Below are positions 48,101-59,490 of a stretch of DNA of 64,000 nt, in pieces (within the stretch, counting starts at the first letter, position 1; each line of letters begins with the position of its first letter). The DNA is from Tigriopus japonicus (Eukaryota > Arthropoda > Copepoda > Harpacticoida > Harpacticidae): positions 11,962,656-12,026,655 of the forward strand of contig CM021312.1 of the NCBI GenBank assembly GCA_010645155.1, in the 5' to 3' direction. Made by a program: the position numbers and the translations under genes. Below the pieces are notes generated by a model, which saw only the letters and a program-made list of their open reading frames with translations, did not search any database and had not been told where the DNA came from.

Positions 48101-51100
48101 CTGGATATTGAGGTCTCCCAAGTTAGGGCTCCCCAGTCCAAAGGATCTGGAGGGTTAGGGTCTGTAGTGCCTAATCAAGGGTGTTCGCTGGTTGCTCGTC
48201 AAATCTTTATTGAATCACCAACAGCTAATTGAGGAGGTTCAGCGTCAATGCTGAACGCATTCCGAGATTACTATAGGTCCAACAGTGCAAGGGTCTAGTT
48301 CCCCACTGAGTTAGGGCCCCGCAGAGTTGGGGGCCCACGACTGGGCAAATTTGTCGCGACATTTGGGTAGGTTAGTTTAGGCATGTTTAGGTTTGTTTGA
48401 TTAGGTTAAGTCCAACGACAATTTCAGCATTGTTTGAAAATGGTCTGGTTCTCTCCATTATGGGCCACATTGTTGCGTGTGGGAATGACGAGTTCCCGTC
48501 CTTATTCTTTTCCTCTGATCCGGGACCGGATCCCTCCCCTTTTTTACGTTGTCCACCTTTGAGCGTACAATATGGTTTCTTTTCTTCCTTTGTTCTTTTG
48601 ACCAAGGGGGCATTTAAAGTACAGAGGCTAGTTTTTTAAGCGCAAAGATCGATCTCAAGATCGAACTTACAGTACTAAAGTACGATCTTAAGATCGATCT
48701 TTGCGTCTTAAAAAACTAGCCTCTGTTAACTTTTTTCTCTAATCCTGGCTTCAAGTTGTGTGAGACTATTCAAAATATTCTTGAAAAAATTGCCCACAAA
48801 ATCGCCAAAATATTTAACGCCCACAAATTACCAAAATATTCTAAGTCGCCCATCAAATCACCAAAATATTTAAAATCGCCCACAAAATTGCGAAAATATT
48901 TTCAATCGCTCCATGATAATCAAAATATTTAAAATCGTTCACAATTTGTTTTGGGTTGCCTGCGGGTTTTTAATACGGTTACAAGGAATTAGTCATAACA
49001 ATAATAATTTAAACAATTGAGCACTGAACACCGAACAATATAGTTCTCTCTTCCTTATCGTGGTCCTTCATTTTTCAATCTTATGCCCATTAGTCTTCGT
49101 CGGGAATATGTAGGAGCTGATCTTATAACAGTTTTTAAGGCAGGATTGGACAAATTTTTGAATACTATTCCTGATCAACCCACTATTCAAGGGTTGCATA
49201 AATCTACCAACCAGTAATTCGTTGGTAGACCAAATTTCGTATAGATATTAATTGTTTGAATTATTTCATTTATGGTTTATTTTTACATGGAATCACATTC
49301 CTTGCAACGGTAGTAGAAAATCCGCACCCAACCAAAAATAATAATAATTGGACGAAAGTTTCGATTATTGGAAATGAAGTGACTGATACTTCAGAAACTG
49401 GTCAAGAATTAACATAGGAAATTTCTGAATAGAAGTTAACTGCATTCTTAGAATAGTCTTGAAACTGTCGACAGAAAGCCAATTGATATACAGGGTGGAC
49501 AGTCTAAATTGAGACTCGGTTTTCGTATGTTCAGCCTCGGTACTTTCACGCACCTTGATCAGTTTGGTCTTTTGTGAATTGATATTGCGATTGAAAGGAG
49601 CATATGCCATCCTGTCCACTACCTGGACTTAATGAAGAACCTTATAACCTGGAGATGAATAAGGACACGCATTCTTTTCTAACAAGTAAAAAAAATATTT
49701 ACAGTAACAATACCTAACAAGCCGAGTAGCTTGTGAAAGAGCCCCACAATCTCGTTGTTGGAGTGAGGAAGTTCAGAGGTCATTTTCGCAAATTTGGAAT
49801 TGTCATAGTATCTTCATAAAAGAATACAGAAAAACATTTTGTTTCGACAACAGTCGGAAAAGGAATGGAAATAACGCAAAAAGGCAGGAAACTTTTGTGG
49901 AACTGGAAAATGACAACTGATCAAAAATAGCTCCTGGAAAAGTCATTTTTGAATCCAACATCTTTTCTTGAAGGTTTGATTTCCCAACAGGTTTGTTAAG
50001 CTCAAAATTATAGGTAATAATTCTTAATAAGTGAAAGGCCAAAATTAAGGATTTTGGCACATTCCCATGGCACAACGTGAAGGGGAACATCTCAAAAATA
50101 TTGATGTTATGGTCCAAAACATAAAAATAAAAACGTGTGTTTTCTCGATCAATTATGGCCACTTCAATCTGATAATACCGTGTAATCCTCCAGTTATGAA
50201 AGGAATTCCTCCCAAGACAGTGGATGCTCCTTTACCATGTTTCCAAGGCAAATTAGGCATTAATTCCCATGAGGTCCATCCAACCTTGGTGAATAAGCAC
50301 TTTGTTGATTGCACATTCCATTCCCAGGCTCCACCACAATACAGGATTCCATCCTGGTACTTCATAATATGGGGCGAAAATTTGTAATAGTCATTAAAAG
50401 GCACCAAAACCAAGTTGGGATCTGCACCCTCATTGTCTGGTACATAATCAAACCCTTTGTCAATGGATGGATCGTTGAACTGTTTGCCAAAGATACCAAT
50501 TCTTTCCAGGCTTGCTTCAGGCTTGATTTGAACTTGAATCCAATCAATATTGGGGTCTTTGGAAACAAAAATGACTTCAAAGGGCTTGTTGATCCATTCG
50601 CATCTTAAATTCGTCTTGTTAAATGCGTAAGCCAAACAATTGGGTTCTTGTTTCATACAGAGCATTTGACAGAATTGCTCACTAAAAAGACGAAAAAAAC
50701 GTCAGATGAAGTCTATCAAACCCAAATCACGAAAACATTGGTATACTTCTTTGCTTCTTTTTAAATTGGGAGAAGTTTCCACCAAAATATATTTCAATTC
50801 AGGTTGTCAAAGAACAATTTTATTTCTATTTAAATGCGTAAATAGTTGTAACTTCTTTTTTAAGTATTCATTTCACTCAGCTTACAAAGATGAATCTTGT
50901 CTGCAATTGCGTATTGTTTTAGAGGGCAGATTGTCATATTCAACTAAGTTGGCAAGCAAGTATGTCGTAGCTTAGGGCCAATAAATCAATACAGGAACAA
51001 CAAGAAAACGTTTGTTTGATTCTGATATACTTATTTCATCAAGTAGAATGGACCCCCATCAAAATGAGGGTTTTCTAATGTATGATTTGTAAGGGAATAT

Positions 51101-53733
51101 TGTGCAGAACTTTCCAATAATAGCCTACCACACTTCCCACAAAATGTGCATGGCAAGGTTTATTTATACATTTTGGATTAAAGAAGGAATTTGTCAACAA
51201 CCTATGACTTGAGACTCTACCACTTTTGATAAAAAAGGTAAAAAGGCAAATTCTAGAAAAGATCGAAGGACTCAAGCATTCCTATATGAAAAGTGGAAAA
51301 AAATAATTCAATATTACTTACGACTTCCTTTGTGAAGGAGAAATGATATTGTTCGCTAAAATACGTTGCGTTCTATATATTTCCCTAAGTTTTCATTTGG
51401 ATAAGTGCTACCTGAAGGCCAAACTTTTAAACTACAAAATGAAAAATGAAGTCAGTTATTGAGAGCAATAAAAAGTATTATGACGAAAAAAATATAATTT
51501 GAATAATCATGCTCAGCTATATCTTAGTACGTGAATAAACTGCATTTGTTAAAGAAAGAAACAGCAGAATTGTAAAAAGGCATTTCATGCTCCAAGACGA
51601 TCCTGTGGCATTGTTTTTTATGACTTTAAGTTAATTTACTTCATTTCTAGGCACAGGAACTTTAGCGAAGAATAAGCTTATTCGTCTTCTTTCATCCTTT
51701 TTCGTCTTTATCTTTATTCGTCGCCAAAAGTTACTTCTTCTAATTTGGATTTTATTCGTCTTTTTCATCTAATCGGGCAATTTTATTCGTCTTTTCTTGT
51801 CTAGTCGACCAAAAATTTGGGTTTTCTTGGATTTCAGGATCTTTGAGCGTTGTTTTTTATTTTCCAAGAAAATCAAAACTTCTACTAAAGCTCTACTGAA
51901 TAACGGTCCTTAAAAAGAGACATTTTTAAACTCTTGGTTTTTACTTGGTAATTGCACTGCCGAATAATTCTTGCACATGATTCACGTCCTTTTTAAAATT
52001 TTCTAGATTTCGCCGTTATTTTTGCACAAGCAGACAGATTTTTCCCCCTCAATAGAGACATACTGTACATTTCGTCTATTTTGTAGGAGCAGTTTTAAAC
52101 GTCTTTTCGTTTATTTGGGCACTTAATTTGTCTTCTTACATTTTGAACTGACAAAAGGAATAACGATTTTTCTCCCAACAAATCAGGACCCTAAAACAGT
52201 TGCACTAAGAAATGTTTTCAAAACAATAAAAAAAAAAAAAAATACAGGTATTTTAAACCATTTCAAAAAGGTAATCTTCTGACTCAATCTTTGCCCATTC
52301 CTCCAATATTATGTCTCTTTTGATAAAGTAAACCTTTTTGAAATAAAGTTTTCTGTGCTGGCCAGAGGATTCACTGCATTGTGAGTCTACTATAATATAT
52401 TTTTCATTTACTATCTTGAAAGCGTATGACGTACCTTCATATAAGCCCAATTTATACCTTAAAATTTGTATAGCAAGGCTCCATTTTACCTTAAACACGT
52501 ATTTTTCAACTTTTTACCGATTTTTTCAGGTCAAAATATTCAGATTTTTCTTGCTTTTTTCTAGGGATGGACCAAAAGCGCTTTTGGCTGAAATTTCGGT
52601 TTCGGTTTTGGTTCTGCCTACCGAAACCGAAAGCAGACATGCTCTATAAAGGGTGGAGTTTGACAACAAAATCGAAAAATTTTTCGTCCAAAAACCTCCG
52701 AAATTTAAGTTTCACGATCTTTTAAAATTTGCCACTACCCAACATCAAACACATGAGCAATTTAATTTTTAAGGTGGACTTTGTATTTATACAATTTTGC
52801 AACCAACTGCTTTCGGTTTCGGTTCAGCCCTTTTTCGACCGAAGCTTCCGGTTTCGGTTATGATCCCTTTCGGTCCGTCACTACTTTCTTCCAAATTGAA
52901 GGCAATTAACCCTGCCTTAAATGTCTGTGTTTACGTCATAGATAAATAAAATAGAGATATCTCAATTTTGACGTCGACAAAACCGCCCTCTATGAGGGAT
53001 TACCTAACAACATTGGTAAAAATGATGGTTTCATAAGGAATGTCATAGAGTGCGCCACCGTGTTTGTAACGCAAATATCCTTTTTGAAGTTCGATTCTCA
53101 GAGTCAATTCAGAAAATACAGCCTGCGTCATCTAGAGGTCACGGATCTCCGCACTGTCACGGCGGTCTGCCTGCTTAGCTAGAATTGAGAAGTCTGGGGG
53201 TAGTTTGTGGTTTACGTGCTGATCAGCGCCCCCCTGTGATCAAATCAAAACATAGTTGCCAGATGGTTATTTGTAATGCCACTCTTTGGGACAGTGGTAA
53301 CTATCTTCTTAGCAATCAAATTTCTCCAAAATGTGCGCCTTGGTCCATAATGTCCATAATGCCATGGCAAAGAAATAATCTACTGAAAAAACCCTGAACT
53401 TTTGTGTAAGGGTGGCACTAATACTCACTCCACCAGTGGAAACTATGTTTCAATTTGATTACAGGGGGCGCTGATCAGCGCGTAAACACTGACATTTACG
53501 GCAGGGTTGATTATTTTATGATTCTTATCAATTTTAAAATCAATTTTTTGGCCAAAAAAATAAACTTCAAATTCGGGCCCTATTTATTACCTTGCAAACC
53601 CGTTAATGGTTTCTTGTTGACCAGGTTGCCATGTTGATCTCAAAATGAATCGACTGTGGTATAATCCAGAATAAGTTCGGCATCGAGCAAACGAAACGGC
53701 CAAGATCCAGACCAAAAACGACGTTCTGTTCAT
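36200..53733 (-). CDS. Secreted PAN/apple-like plus kelch protein, four exons, 402 aa
   Basis: Exons 53733-53591, 50681-50179, 36823-36484 and 36422-36200 give 1209 nt with consistent phases (2, 1, 2). Exon 1 encodes a clear signal peptide (MNRTSFLVWILAVSFARC). Exon 2 starts with a cysteine cluster of PAN/apple type (EQFCQMLCMKQEPNCLAYAF, then CEWIN), followed by kelch-like strands (GILYCGGAWEW, WELMPNLPWKHG, PFITGG). Exons 3-4 add kelch blades (FRHTMVAISNDEVLLLG, VHRTDIGANVVEI, VVVAVGGRDSYTDIVEIF, RVAVIGKTRLFYLGG). BTB and BACK domains are absent, so this is not a cullin adaptor. It is more likely an extracellular or lumenal beta-propeller. Intron 2 is about 13 kb and full of transposons. 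The exon 1 to exon 2 link rests on phase and signal peptide only. Confidence 0.78.
37361..37430. repeat. Tandem repeat, about 20 bp unit
   Basis: About four copies of a unit like ccctacaactcattttatta, in the kelch intron. Confidence 0.8.
37655..37750. repeat. Minisatellite of tgtccaaaa units
   Basis: At least six irregular copies of tgtccaaaa(a) with short spacers. Confidence 0.8.
37864..37928. other. Assembly gap (Ns)
   Basis: 65 undetermined bases. Continuity across this point of kelch intron 2 is not proven. Confidence 1.
39040..39165 (+). pseudogene. Mariner transposase fragment, second HTH part
   Basis: The plus-strand frame includes FTDENVKKVHEMGLADRKVK followed by VREL, matching the region just after the first helix-turn-helix of mariner transposases. 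It ends at a stop near 39165. The preceding N-terminal segment is deleted from this arm. Confidence 0.75.
40300..40510 (-). pseudogene. Mariner transposase fragment, N-terminal part
   Basis: The minus-strand frame from ATG 40510: MSKMDQHGFSFVLKQYF, KEAKEKFDKCNEINAPSDHT, an in-frame stop, then TTDQRRCRRPSE. This is the first helix-turn-helix region of a mariner transposase and directly precedes, in a complete protein, the piece found in the other arm. Confidence 0.78.
41400..42350. other. No recognised feature
   Basis: AT-rich intron sequence between repeat R copy 1 and the nested transposon cluster. Confidence 0.35.
43305..45130 (-). mobile_element. LINE-D, 5'-truncated with intact RT ORF
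   Basis: A non-LTR retrotransposon copy on the minus strand. The 3' end carries an (ATAC)n tail (plus atgtatgtatgta at about 43306-43320). The body is distinctly richer in GC than its surroundings and has no frameshift, so it is probably a recent insertion. The endonuclease ORF is missing. Confidence 0.85.
43393..45117 (-). CDS. LINE reverse transcriptase ORF, 574 codons, uninterrupted
   Basis: RNA-dependent DNA polymerase of a non-LTR retrotransposon that would prime on nicked target DNA. Visible landmarks: NYRPISLLPVASKVIEAIV, HGFRPGRSTTTAL, motif A LLFDLSAAFDCMD, motif B GAPQGSVLSP, catalytic SYADDTT, and a thumb region VNILGIEVTWDLSG. The frame is open to the left of the RT core (KKRSLKFSLK...), but the start is only the first ATG-like codon after the truncation. 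No endonuclease is present. The clade (CR1/Jockey/I-like) cannot be set by eye. Confidence 0.88.
   Translation of the reverse strand: MSDPKEVGQAFNEFFTEKVRELRTRINPSLQQDPLARLRLAMKQKKRSLKFSLKTVSELTVQKHINRLKSSNSTGWDGLKSDVLKKSHQVLLLPLTRVINASLKNGVFPSSWKNAKMIPLHKKGAKDEVSNYRPISLLPVASKVIEAIVKEQVQAYVQESELLPNSQHGFRPGRSTTTALISMMTGWEEKRSEDELVGVLLFDLSAAFDCMDTTLLCQKLEVIGFDSHSISWMRSFLEGRSQRVLVDGSTSDIANTEYGAPQGSVLSPLLFLIFMADLPLWTTASITSYADDTTASMSHKDLKELERSLEKEATAILSFMASNWLVANTKKTNYLLIQKKPTQGRTLWSSQISVGRETIHATSSVNILGIEVTWDLSGREHVRKMKNMILSRLGILGRLNSVVPRALLRTVVHGLVLSGLRMGLAIYGEVQLSQEDPKTELMGDLQITLNRIMRLMIGCRISDRVSLEALVQRTGLPTVNRISAEMMLTELKRALDHDIPGITEKLRPSVATHIKTRSSGQRNVPRPKPKHQTRTSFATKASLLWNRAPTQIKEEKSPRSFKKSVKEYVNTLPL
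45307..45579. mobile_element. MITE family F, copy 2
   Basis: 273 bp, ends CAATGGATGAGTGTAATCG and CGATTACACTCATCCATTG, with an inverted interior relative to 10746-11016. Well preserved. Confidence 0.88.
47150..47830. repeat. Dispersed motif tctcgatataagaaa
   Basis: The motif tctcgatataagaaa or close variants (ctcaatataagaaa, ctcagtttaagaaa) occurs at about 47153, 47172, 47235, 47270 and 47760, sometimes mirrored as ttcttatatcgaga-like sequence. Function unknown. Confidence 0.5.
48621..48726. repeat. Near-perfect 106 bp palindrome
   Basis: ACAGAGGCTAGTTTTTTAAG at the left is mirrored as cttaaaaaactagcctctgt at the right. The inner parts contain gatcgatct blocks. A compact foldback MITE or hairpin. 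Confidence 0.85.
48785..48950. repeat. Tandem repeat, about 30-36 bp unit
   Basis: About five copies of a unit like atcgcccacaaaatc followed by accaaaatattta. Confidence 0.8.
48952..49000 (-). mobile_element. LINE-A/SINE tail fragment
   Basis: The reverse complement reads attccttgtaaccgtattaa, then acccgcaggcaaccc, a decayed form of the shared tail. Confidence 0.5.
49080..49345 (+). mobile_element. LINE-A 3' end, second copy
   Basis: Same sequence as the reverse complement of 10130-10330: gcaggattggacaaattttt, ctattcaagg, ggtagaccaaatttcgtata, then ggaatcacattccttgcaac and agaaaatccgc with an (ATA)n end. Only the end of the coding region and the 3' UTR are present. Confidence 0.8.
51648..52160 (+). 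mobile_element. Family A element, deleted copy
   Basis: Starts TAGGCACAGGAACTTTAG, followed by ttattcgtc arrays, the ttctagatttcgccgtt block, and a right part with gtctattttgtaggagcagt. The right terminal repeat is missing. It lies in kelch intron 1. Confidence 0.7.
52253..52498 (-). CDS. Unrecognised ORF, possible exon
   Basis: 81 codons ending in a stop, with peptide such as YKLGLYEGTSYAFKIVNEKY and KKVYFIKRDIILEEWAKI. The amino-acid mix looks protein-like, but I recognise no domain. It has no convincing start and could be an exon of a gene nested in kelch intron 1, or chance. Confidence 0.25.
   Translation of the reverse strand: MFKVKWSLAIQILRYKLGLYEGTSYAFKIVNEKYIIVDSQCSESSGQHRKLYFKKVYFIKRDIILEEWAKIESEDYLFEMV
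52562..52883. mobile_element. hAT-like MITE family E
   Basis: 322 bp with ends TAGGGATGGACC and GGTCCGTCACTA, and an interior rich in ttcggtttcggtt. Flanks cttttttc (52554-52561) and ctttcttc (52884-52891) match at 7 of 8. No ORF. Confidence 0.8.
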
Positions 53734-53999
53734 TCTTCAACTTTGAGCCTTTAACCAGCCATTTACAAATGATTGTCTTTTCACCATGACCTGTGAATGT
53801 GAAAACCCTTGGATAATCAAAAACACCACACGTTTTCTCTGCTAACAATAAATTAATCTCGCGAAAAGTCATTAACAATTTATTCATGTAAGCTTTCTTT
53901 TTTCTTTTTTCTCTTTTCGATTCCCAAGCAATGTATTCAAAAATATTTTCGGATAAATAGCGCGGAATGGGGCTCTTTTTGATGGCAAGGTTGTCTCAA

Positions 54000-56890
54000 A
54001 AAATGGAAAATTTCCATGTTTTCTTAAAAGCTACTAGAATTTAGGCTACATGAAAAAAAATGAACCTCCTTCTCATGGGAAAGTGATAAAACAAATTTCT
54101 CATAGTAAAAAAAATGACGATTAAATTAACATTGACCCTAAATCATTGTCGTATCGATTGCGCTACAAGCCTGAGAGAATGTAAAACGCTCTGCATGCTA
54201 ATTATTGATCGACGTATCATTATGATATGATTATTTCGAGCACTTGCAAACTGGACTGCACTAGATCTATTGTATTTTTTCTTCAAAATAATGAACAATA
54301 TCCATACGATTAAGGTCCTAAATGGCACTCAGTTGAACCCGAGGCACCCTCTGCAATGCTTCCTAAAGCTTGTAAGCAACACAACTTGATAGTACCTCGT
54401 GACATAGAGGACTGTAAACTGGAGACCGCTCCTCATTTCGCCGTTTACGTTAGTAGGGAAGTCTTTCTGAAGCACGGTGGATTGCTTAGCTCTCATTGAT
54501 GAAATGTCAAGATTTTAAATACGTTTTTCAACCTCAAAGTGTCAAAATGAACGACTTTCAATAAACCAATTATCAAATGTTGGGTTAAATAAAGTAATTA
54601 AATCCATAAAACAAATTGCTAACATTTCCAAAACTGAAGTGTTAGCTATCAAAAGAGGCTATAGATTGGTGTAGACATAGCACTTTACCCATAAATCTCG
54701 AACAGATGTTCAGCCATATTAGTAAAATAAAATCTCAAATGATATTCTTTATTCATATGAAGACATATATAGAAAAATCTTTAATATTTCTAGATCTTTC
54801 ATTGGTTTCCTATATCAATAGATTTAAACTAATTTTGTTGGCTTGATGTTGGATTTTTTATAACTTTATCAATCAATATTAGACAGATAACAAAGTTCAT
54901 TTCCTCAATCTTTATAACACCATATTAATCCTTTAAGTTATAGGAAGAGCTTACTTCTTTTCAATCCAGGCAGAGTGCACTTTCTTACTTCCTCATTCCC
55001 ATTACATAATCAAGCACATGAGTTTCTCATTTGTTTCACACCTATTAAAGGACTCAAATAGTTATTAGTAGTCAATATAAATCACACTACCACAGTTTCA
55101 TGATATGCTTAAAAGTGTTTCTTTGTGTGCATCAAGTAACACTTCATTGTTGGGAAGCATTACAAGAACCACTATCAAATAAAAATTCTTTCTTTGGTGA
55201 CATGATCAATGGACCAAATGCATTTGTGTTGAAATTTTGGGCAAATATATGCTAAGAAAATAATTTTGAGCTTAAAAGATGCCCAAAATTATGCCTCACA
55301 CAATGCAAACACTGAAATTGATCTTACTCTCTTGGTTCACTCACCTTTAGAAAAAGTAAATGGACTTTTGGTATGTGGCTGAATCACCAACAGAACAAGC
55401 CCCACCATCAAGATGAACTCACACACTATGAAGAATCTATCAGTAGTTGAGACTTGACTGATTCCCAAAAAAACTTTGGGTGTGAATTTGCTCCTGTCAC
55501 TTAAGTGTATCAAAGTTGGGTGTGCCATCAACCATAGACTGTAGCACTATAGCAGATGAAGGAGTACTGCTACGAAACAAATGAACTGGACTTACGATTT
55601 AAAAAAACACTTGAAAGGCACTGCACAGATGAATTTATCACATTTCAAAATGATCTTACAAGATGTTTATAATATTGTAAGTGAGAAGCTACTGGCAAAA
55701 CAAACAAGGGTGACTGCAAATGTAATTTGCTTTCTATAATTGTGATTTGGATCTTGCAAAAAGAATTAAGTCTCAAGTCATTTCTTTAAACAATAGCAGC
55801 CTACCATGAGCCTATGAATTGCACAAGGAACTTATGTAATACTCAAAATATAAAAAGTTGTGCTGCTATCAGGAAAACTTTTGACTTTGACTTTTCTTTT
55901 CAGAGAGAGGCTGGATTTGAAAATTTCCAGGACAAAACATTGAAATTTAGGGATCAGAAATCAACTTTTACACTTCCAGAGGGTACCCAGTGTTGTGGCA
56001 TGGGGCTAAGCACGTAAAACTCATTCTCAAAGGGGCTTTAAACCACTTTTCTTGGACGATTGCGTTCTCCCGCCACAATCTGTTTCTTGCCTACTGATGT
56101 AAGAGAATCTGATGATTGGCGGCGGCAGCGCAGTCTAGGAATTCAGTGGTCCATGCTCGTGATTTTAAAAAATGCCTTTAGCTCTTTTTTGGATCCCTGA
56201 GGCAGAGCAAACAAAATTCAATAATGCTGGTGCTTATTGAACGTTTTAACGAAGGGACATGAATCTAAATGAAGTTGTTTTTTTTTATCGTACCTTCAAA
56301 AGCATTGGGGTATTGTTATATTAAAGGCTCCTGAGCAAGTACGAAGTAGTTTTTTGCCGTAAAAAATACTAATTTAAAAAAAATTATAGGTTTAAAAACC
56401 TACTTTGTAAAATGTGAAATAAAAACTATGTTCCCACTCTGGGAACGTAAGGAAGTAATGGGCTAGTATTATTGTTACGAGCCTTAAGAACGTGGAAAAT
56501 TCTATGAAGATCGAAGGATCAGAGGAACCGGTTGTATTCCGGTAACAACTGGATTTGTCATTTCTTTTCATTAATTTTTTGTTAAACCTGATTATGTGTC
56601 TGCTTAAACATACAATTTCCTTTTCCAACAACAGCCAAACAGACGTGTGAGATTATTACCTGAATATTACTTCGGCTCGTCCATTATCTACTTATTTGTT
56701 AGAATCCAGGTATCCTCAGCAAAAGAAGCTCTTGGGAAAGAAGCGTCAACTAGGTCAAATTGGTGGTCTTTTTTGAAGGATCATTTGCTTGCCGTTGTTG
56801 TCACCACCATCAAACCTGGAAGTTCAAGTTAAAACGAAATTCGATTATGCGATCAGTTTAAGTATTTACTTAAATGCTAATAACAACCGA
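54000..56890. other. No recognised feature upstream of the kelch gene
   Basis: AT-rich. A minus-strand ORF at 55337-55531 has a hydrophobic stretch (ILMVGLVLLVI) followed by a good donor (CTAAAG|gtgagt), so it could be a first exon of an unseen gene, but nothing joins it in phase with the kelch exons. The kelch promoter should lie near 53.8-54.5 kb. Confidence 0.35.
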
Positions 56891-56902
56891 TTTAGTTTTG
56901 AC

Positions 56903-57440
56903 TAGGGATAGGAACTTTAGTCGAATAAACTTATTCGTCTTTTTTCTTTATTTTTTGTCTTTTTGACTTTTATTCGTTGCGATTTTTTTGTCCAATTTGG
57001 ATTTTATTCGTCTTTTTTGTGTAATCGAGGAATTTTATTTTTCTTTTCTTGTCTAATTGGACAAAAAATTGGGCTTTCTTGGATTTCAGGCTCTTTTAGC
57101 GTTGTTTTCAATTTTCCAAGCAAATAAAAACTTCGGAGAAAGTTCAACGCCAAAGCTTGGGCTAGTGTAATAATTTGATTGTCAGTTGCAGTTTTGCAAA
57201 AACAAAGTACAATCCTCACTTATCAATTAACTTGCACTCTTGGAGTTGCTTGACAGACTCAGAAAGAAATATTTCTATTGGTTTTAAAAATTTTCTGGCA
57301 ATCGGAATAATGAATGTATCTGCAAATCTGATTTTAACTTTACGAGGGATATCCAGACTAGAGGTAGACTGGGCTTGTAACTTAACTCATTTAAATGCAC
57401 GATTTTTGGATTTATGAAAAAAATGAATTAAAGATTTATC
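56903..57440 (+). mobile_element. Family A element, 5' half
   Basis: Starts TAGGGATAGGAACTTTAGTC, then degraded ttattcgtc arrays and the gattgtcagttgcagttttg interior. The right half is absent. Confidence 0.7.
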
Positions 57441-58179
57441 TCTTATGAGCAGATATGATTTTAGTTTTTTTAGACAAACTTTTTCGAAGCTATGATTTAA
57501 TTAGATAAGGTATGTTGGTTGTCCCCTGTATACATAGAAAATAAGCGTCAAGAGCGAGCAACATGACAAAAATGATGTAACTTTTAAAGCTATGCTGTCT
57601 CAAATCAAAACTTATCATTTTTTCTGGACAAATGTTTACCAAATTTAGAAATATGAGTATAAGCAACATTCTTCACTTAAAAAATATTGGATTTTGACGA
57701 GTTTCTCGCTCTTGAGCTCCATTTTTTGAAAGTGCAGGGGTCACCCAACATACCTCAAATTCAATAATAATCTTTTTTGCGTGTGTGATTAGTAGGGACG
57801 GGCAAATAGTGTAAAAAAAAAATTGGTAACATAAACCCATTTTTCTGCACTTTTCACCTTTATTTGCACTTTTAATTTACGTTTTTGGCCAAAATTGACA
57901 AATTGTTAAAAAAATGTAGTGGCTTTTGAAAGAAGTTTTAGTTCAAGATCAAATTTCGAACTAGTCGAAAAAAGCTTGCATTTGCAATCAACCATTCTTA
58001 TCACCTTGAAGAAATATGTGCAATTCAGGCGCAAACCTCACACTTTATTCACCATCTTGGCTTGGACTATAACATCCTGTTTACTAAACTAAAGATTAGA
58101 CAAAAGAATCTCATTGCATGCAACCAACAAAAAACCACCAAAGCAAACCTAAAAAAAACAACACCAATCAAAATAACTT

Positions 58180-58392
58180 TTGCCAATTGAACCAAGGACT
58201 GTTTTAGATCCATTTACAGTCATCAATCAACATTTGAGGCAATTAAGTTTGTCCAAACCTGATCTAAGTCTGTTGTTATTTGCAGAGCCATATCATATGT
58301 TTTATCGAAAGTGTGAGCTGTTACACGCATTGAAAGCACCAGGTAGTGTTCTGTTTGTCTATGGATGGGCAAATAGTGTAAAAAGACTTTGA
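58180..58392 (+). CDS. Conserved ORF of repeat R, function unknown
   Basis: About 70 codons including VLDPFTVINQHLRQLSLSKP, DLSLLLFAEPYH and KCELLHALKAP. The same frame is open in copy 1 (41340-41128, minus strand) with only a few residue changes. It matches no domain I recognise. It may be a remnant of a transposase or simply a shared open frame in two recent copies. There is no ATG start. Confidence 0.3.
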   Translation: MPIEPRTVLDPFTVINQHLRQLSLSKPDLSLLLFAEPYHMFYRKCELLHALKAPGSVLFVYGWANSVKRL

Positions 58393-59324
58393 AAAGACTG
58401 TAAAGAGGAGAAATGGAAATTTTACTCTTTGAGAATCAAGTAACTTTTGAAAGAATATTTAGTTACATGATCAAATTTTGAACTTGTCAAAAAAGCCTCC
58501 AAATGCAATGGAACATTCTCAGCACCTTCCAGGAATAATTGCATTTCAGACACAAACCTCACAGTTTATTCTTTATCTTGGCTTTGAACAAATTTCAAAC
58601 CAAAAGAAACTCAAGTTATGGTAATGGAAGGATCTACAAACAATAGATTGCAGAATTTGGTTTGTTGCCTACAAAGATCGCTATTTCTAAGAAAAGGCGG
58701 TTATAAACTTAAAATCATCAAGCTAAGGATACATCAATGTAGCAGTACACATTGTTTCATTGACGTGGAGATATTACTTTTAAGTTCCAAAAGTATTTTA
58801 GAACATTTTTGATGTGATGAGACAATGAATGCCACATTTGAAATTGAGTTCTGGTAATTAGGCCATGGGCCAAATATTGAAGTAATGTCACTAAAAACAT
58901 GCTTAAAACACATTTAAGACTATTTTCTTTGATGCAATTGTTAGGCACACGTGGGTATTTTTCTGTTCAATTTTCAATGTCTATTTTTGAACAACTTGAA
59001 GGACGAAAACGGAGGGATATAAAGCCATAAAAAACAATGCTAAATATATTTCGACAATATTTTAGGTACATACATCCACGAGACCACCTTAGGAATGAAA
59101 AATTTAGAAGATTGTTGACAAGATTATTTTTCATGACTTTGATTTGATGCTATCCTTTTTGATAGTGACCTAATTAATAGAACTCTTTTACTTGTGCGGC
59201 ATTGCCTCTTCACCTCAAACTGGTCTCAAATGTCTTTAGAACTTGTAAATGACTTCTCCTGCTAAATTAGGAGCCGTGGGTACTCCATGAATGACGTTTT
59301 AAGTCTAAATGCAAGTTATTTGCT

Positions 59325-59490
59325 CTTTTTTGACATTTATTTGCCCTTTTTGTCATCTATTTGCTCTTTCTTGACACTTATTTGCTCTTTTTGACATTTA
59401 TTTGCTCTTTTTGACATTTATTTGCTCTTTTTGACATTTATTTGCTCTTTTTTCGACATTGATTTGCTCTTTTTTGACATTTATTTGCAC
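59325..59490. repeat. Tandem repeat, about 20 bp unit
   Basis: About seven copies of tttgctctttttgacattta, in the right part of repeat R copy 2. Copy 1 lacks the expansion. Confidence 0.88.

Noticed and set aside
49365..49805. Possible exons on the minus strand (e.g. around NSKFAKMTSELPHSNNEIV, and MAYAPFNRNINSQKTKLIK)
   Set aside because: Splice-like borders exist, but neighbouring pieces cannot be joined in phase without an intron of about 25 bp, and the kelch exons join well without them.
55337..55531. Possible first exon with hydrophobic stretch and gtgagt donor (minus strand)
   Set aside because: Its phase 1 donor does not fit the phase 2 acceptor of kelch exon 2, and no other downstream exon was found.
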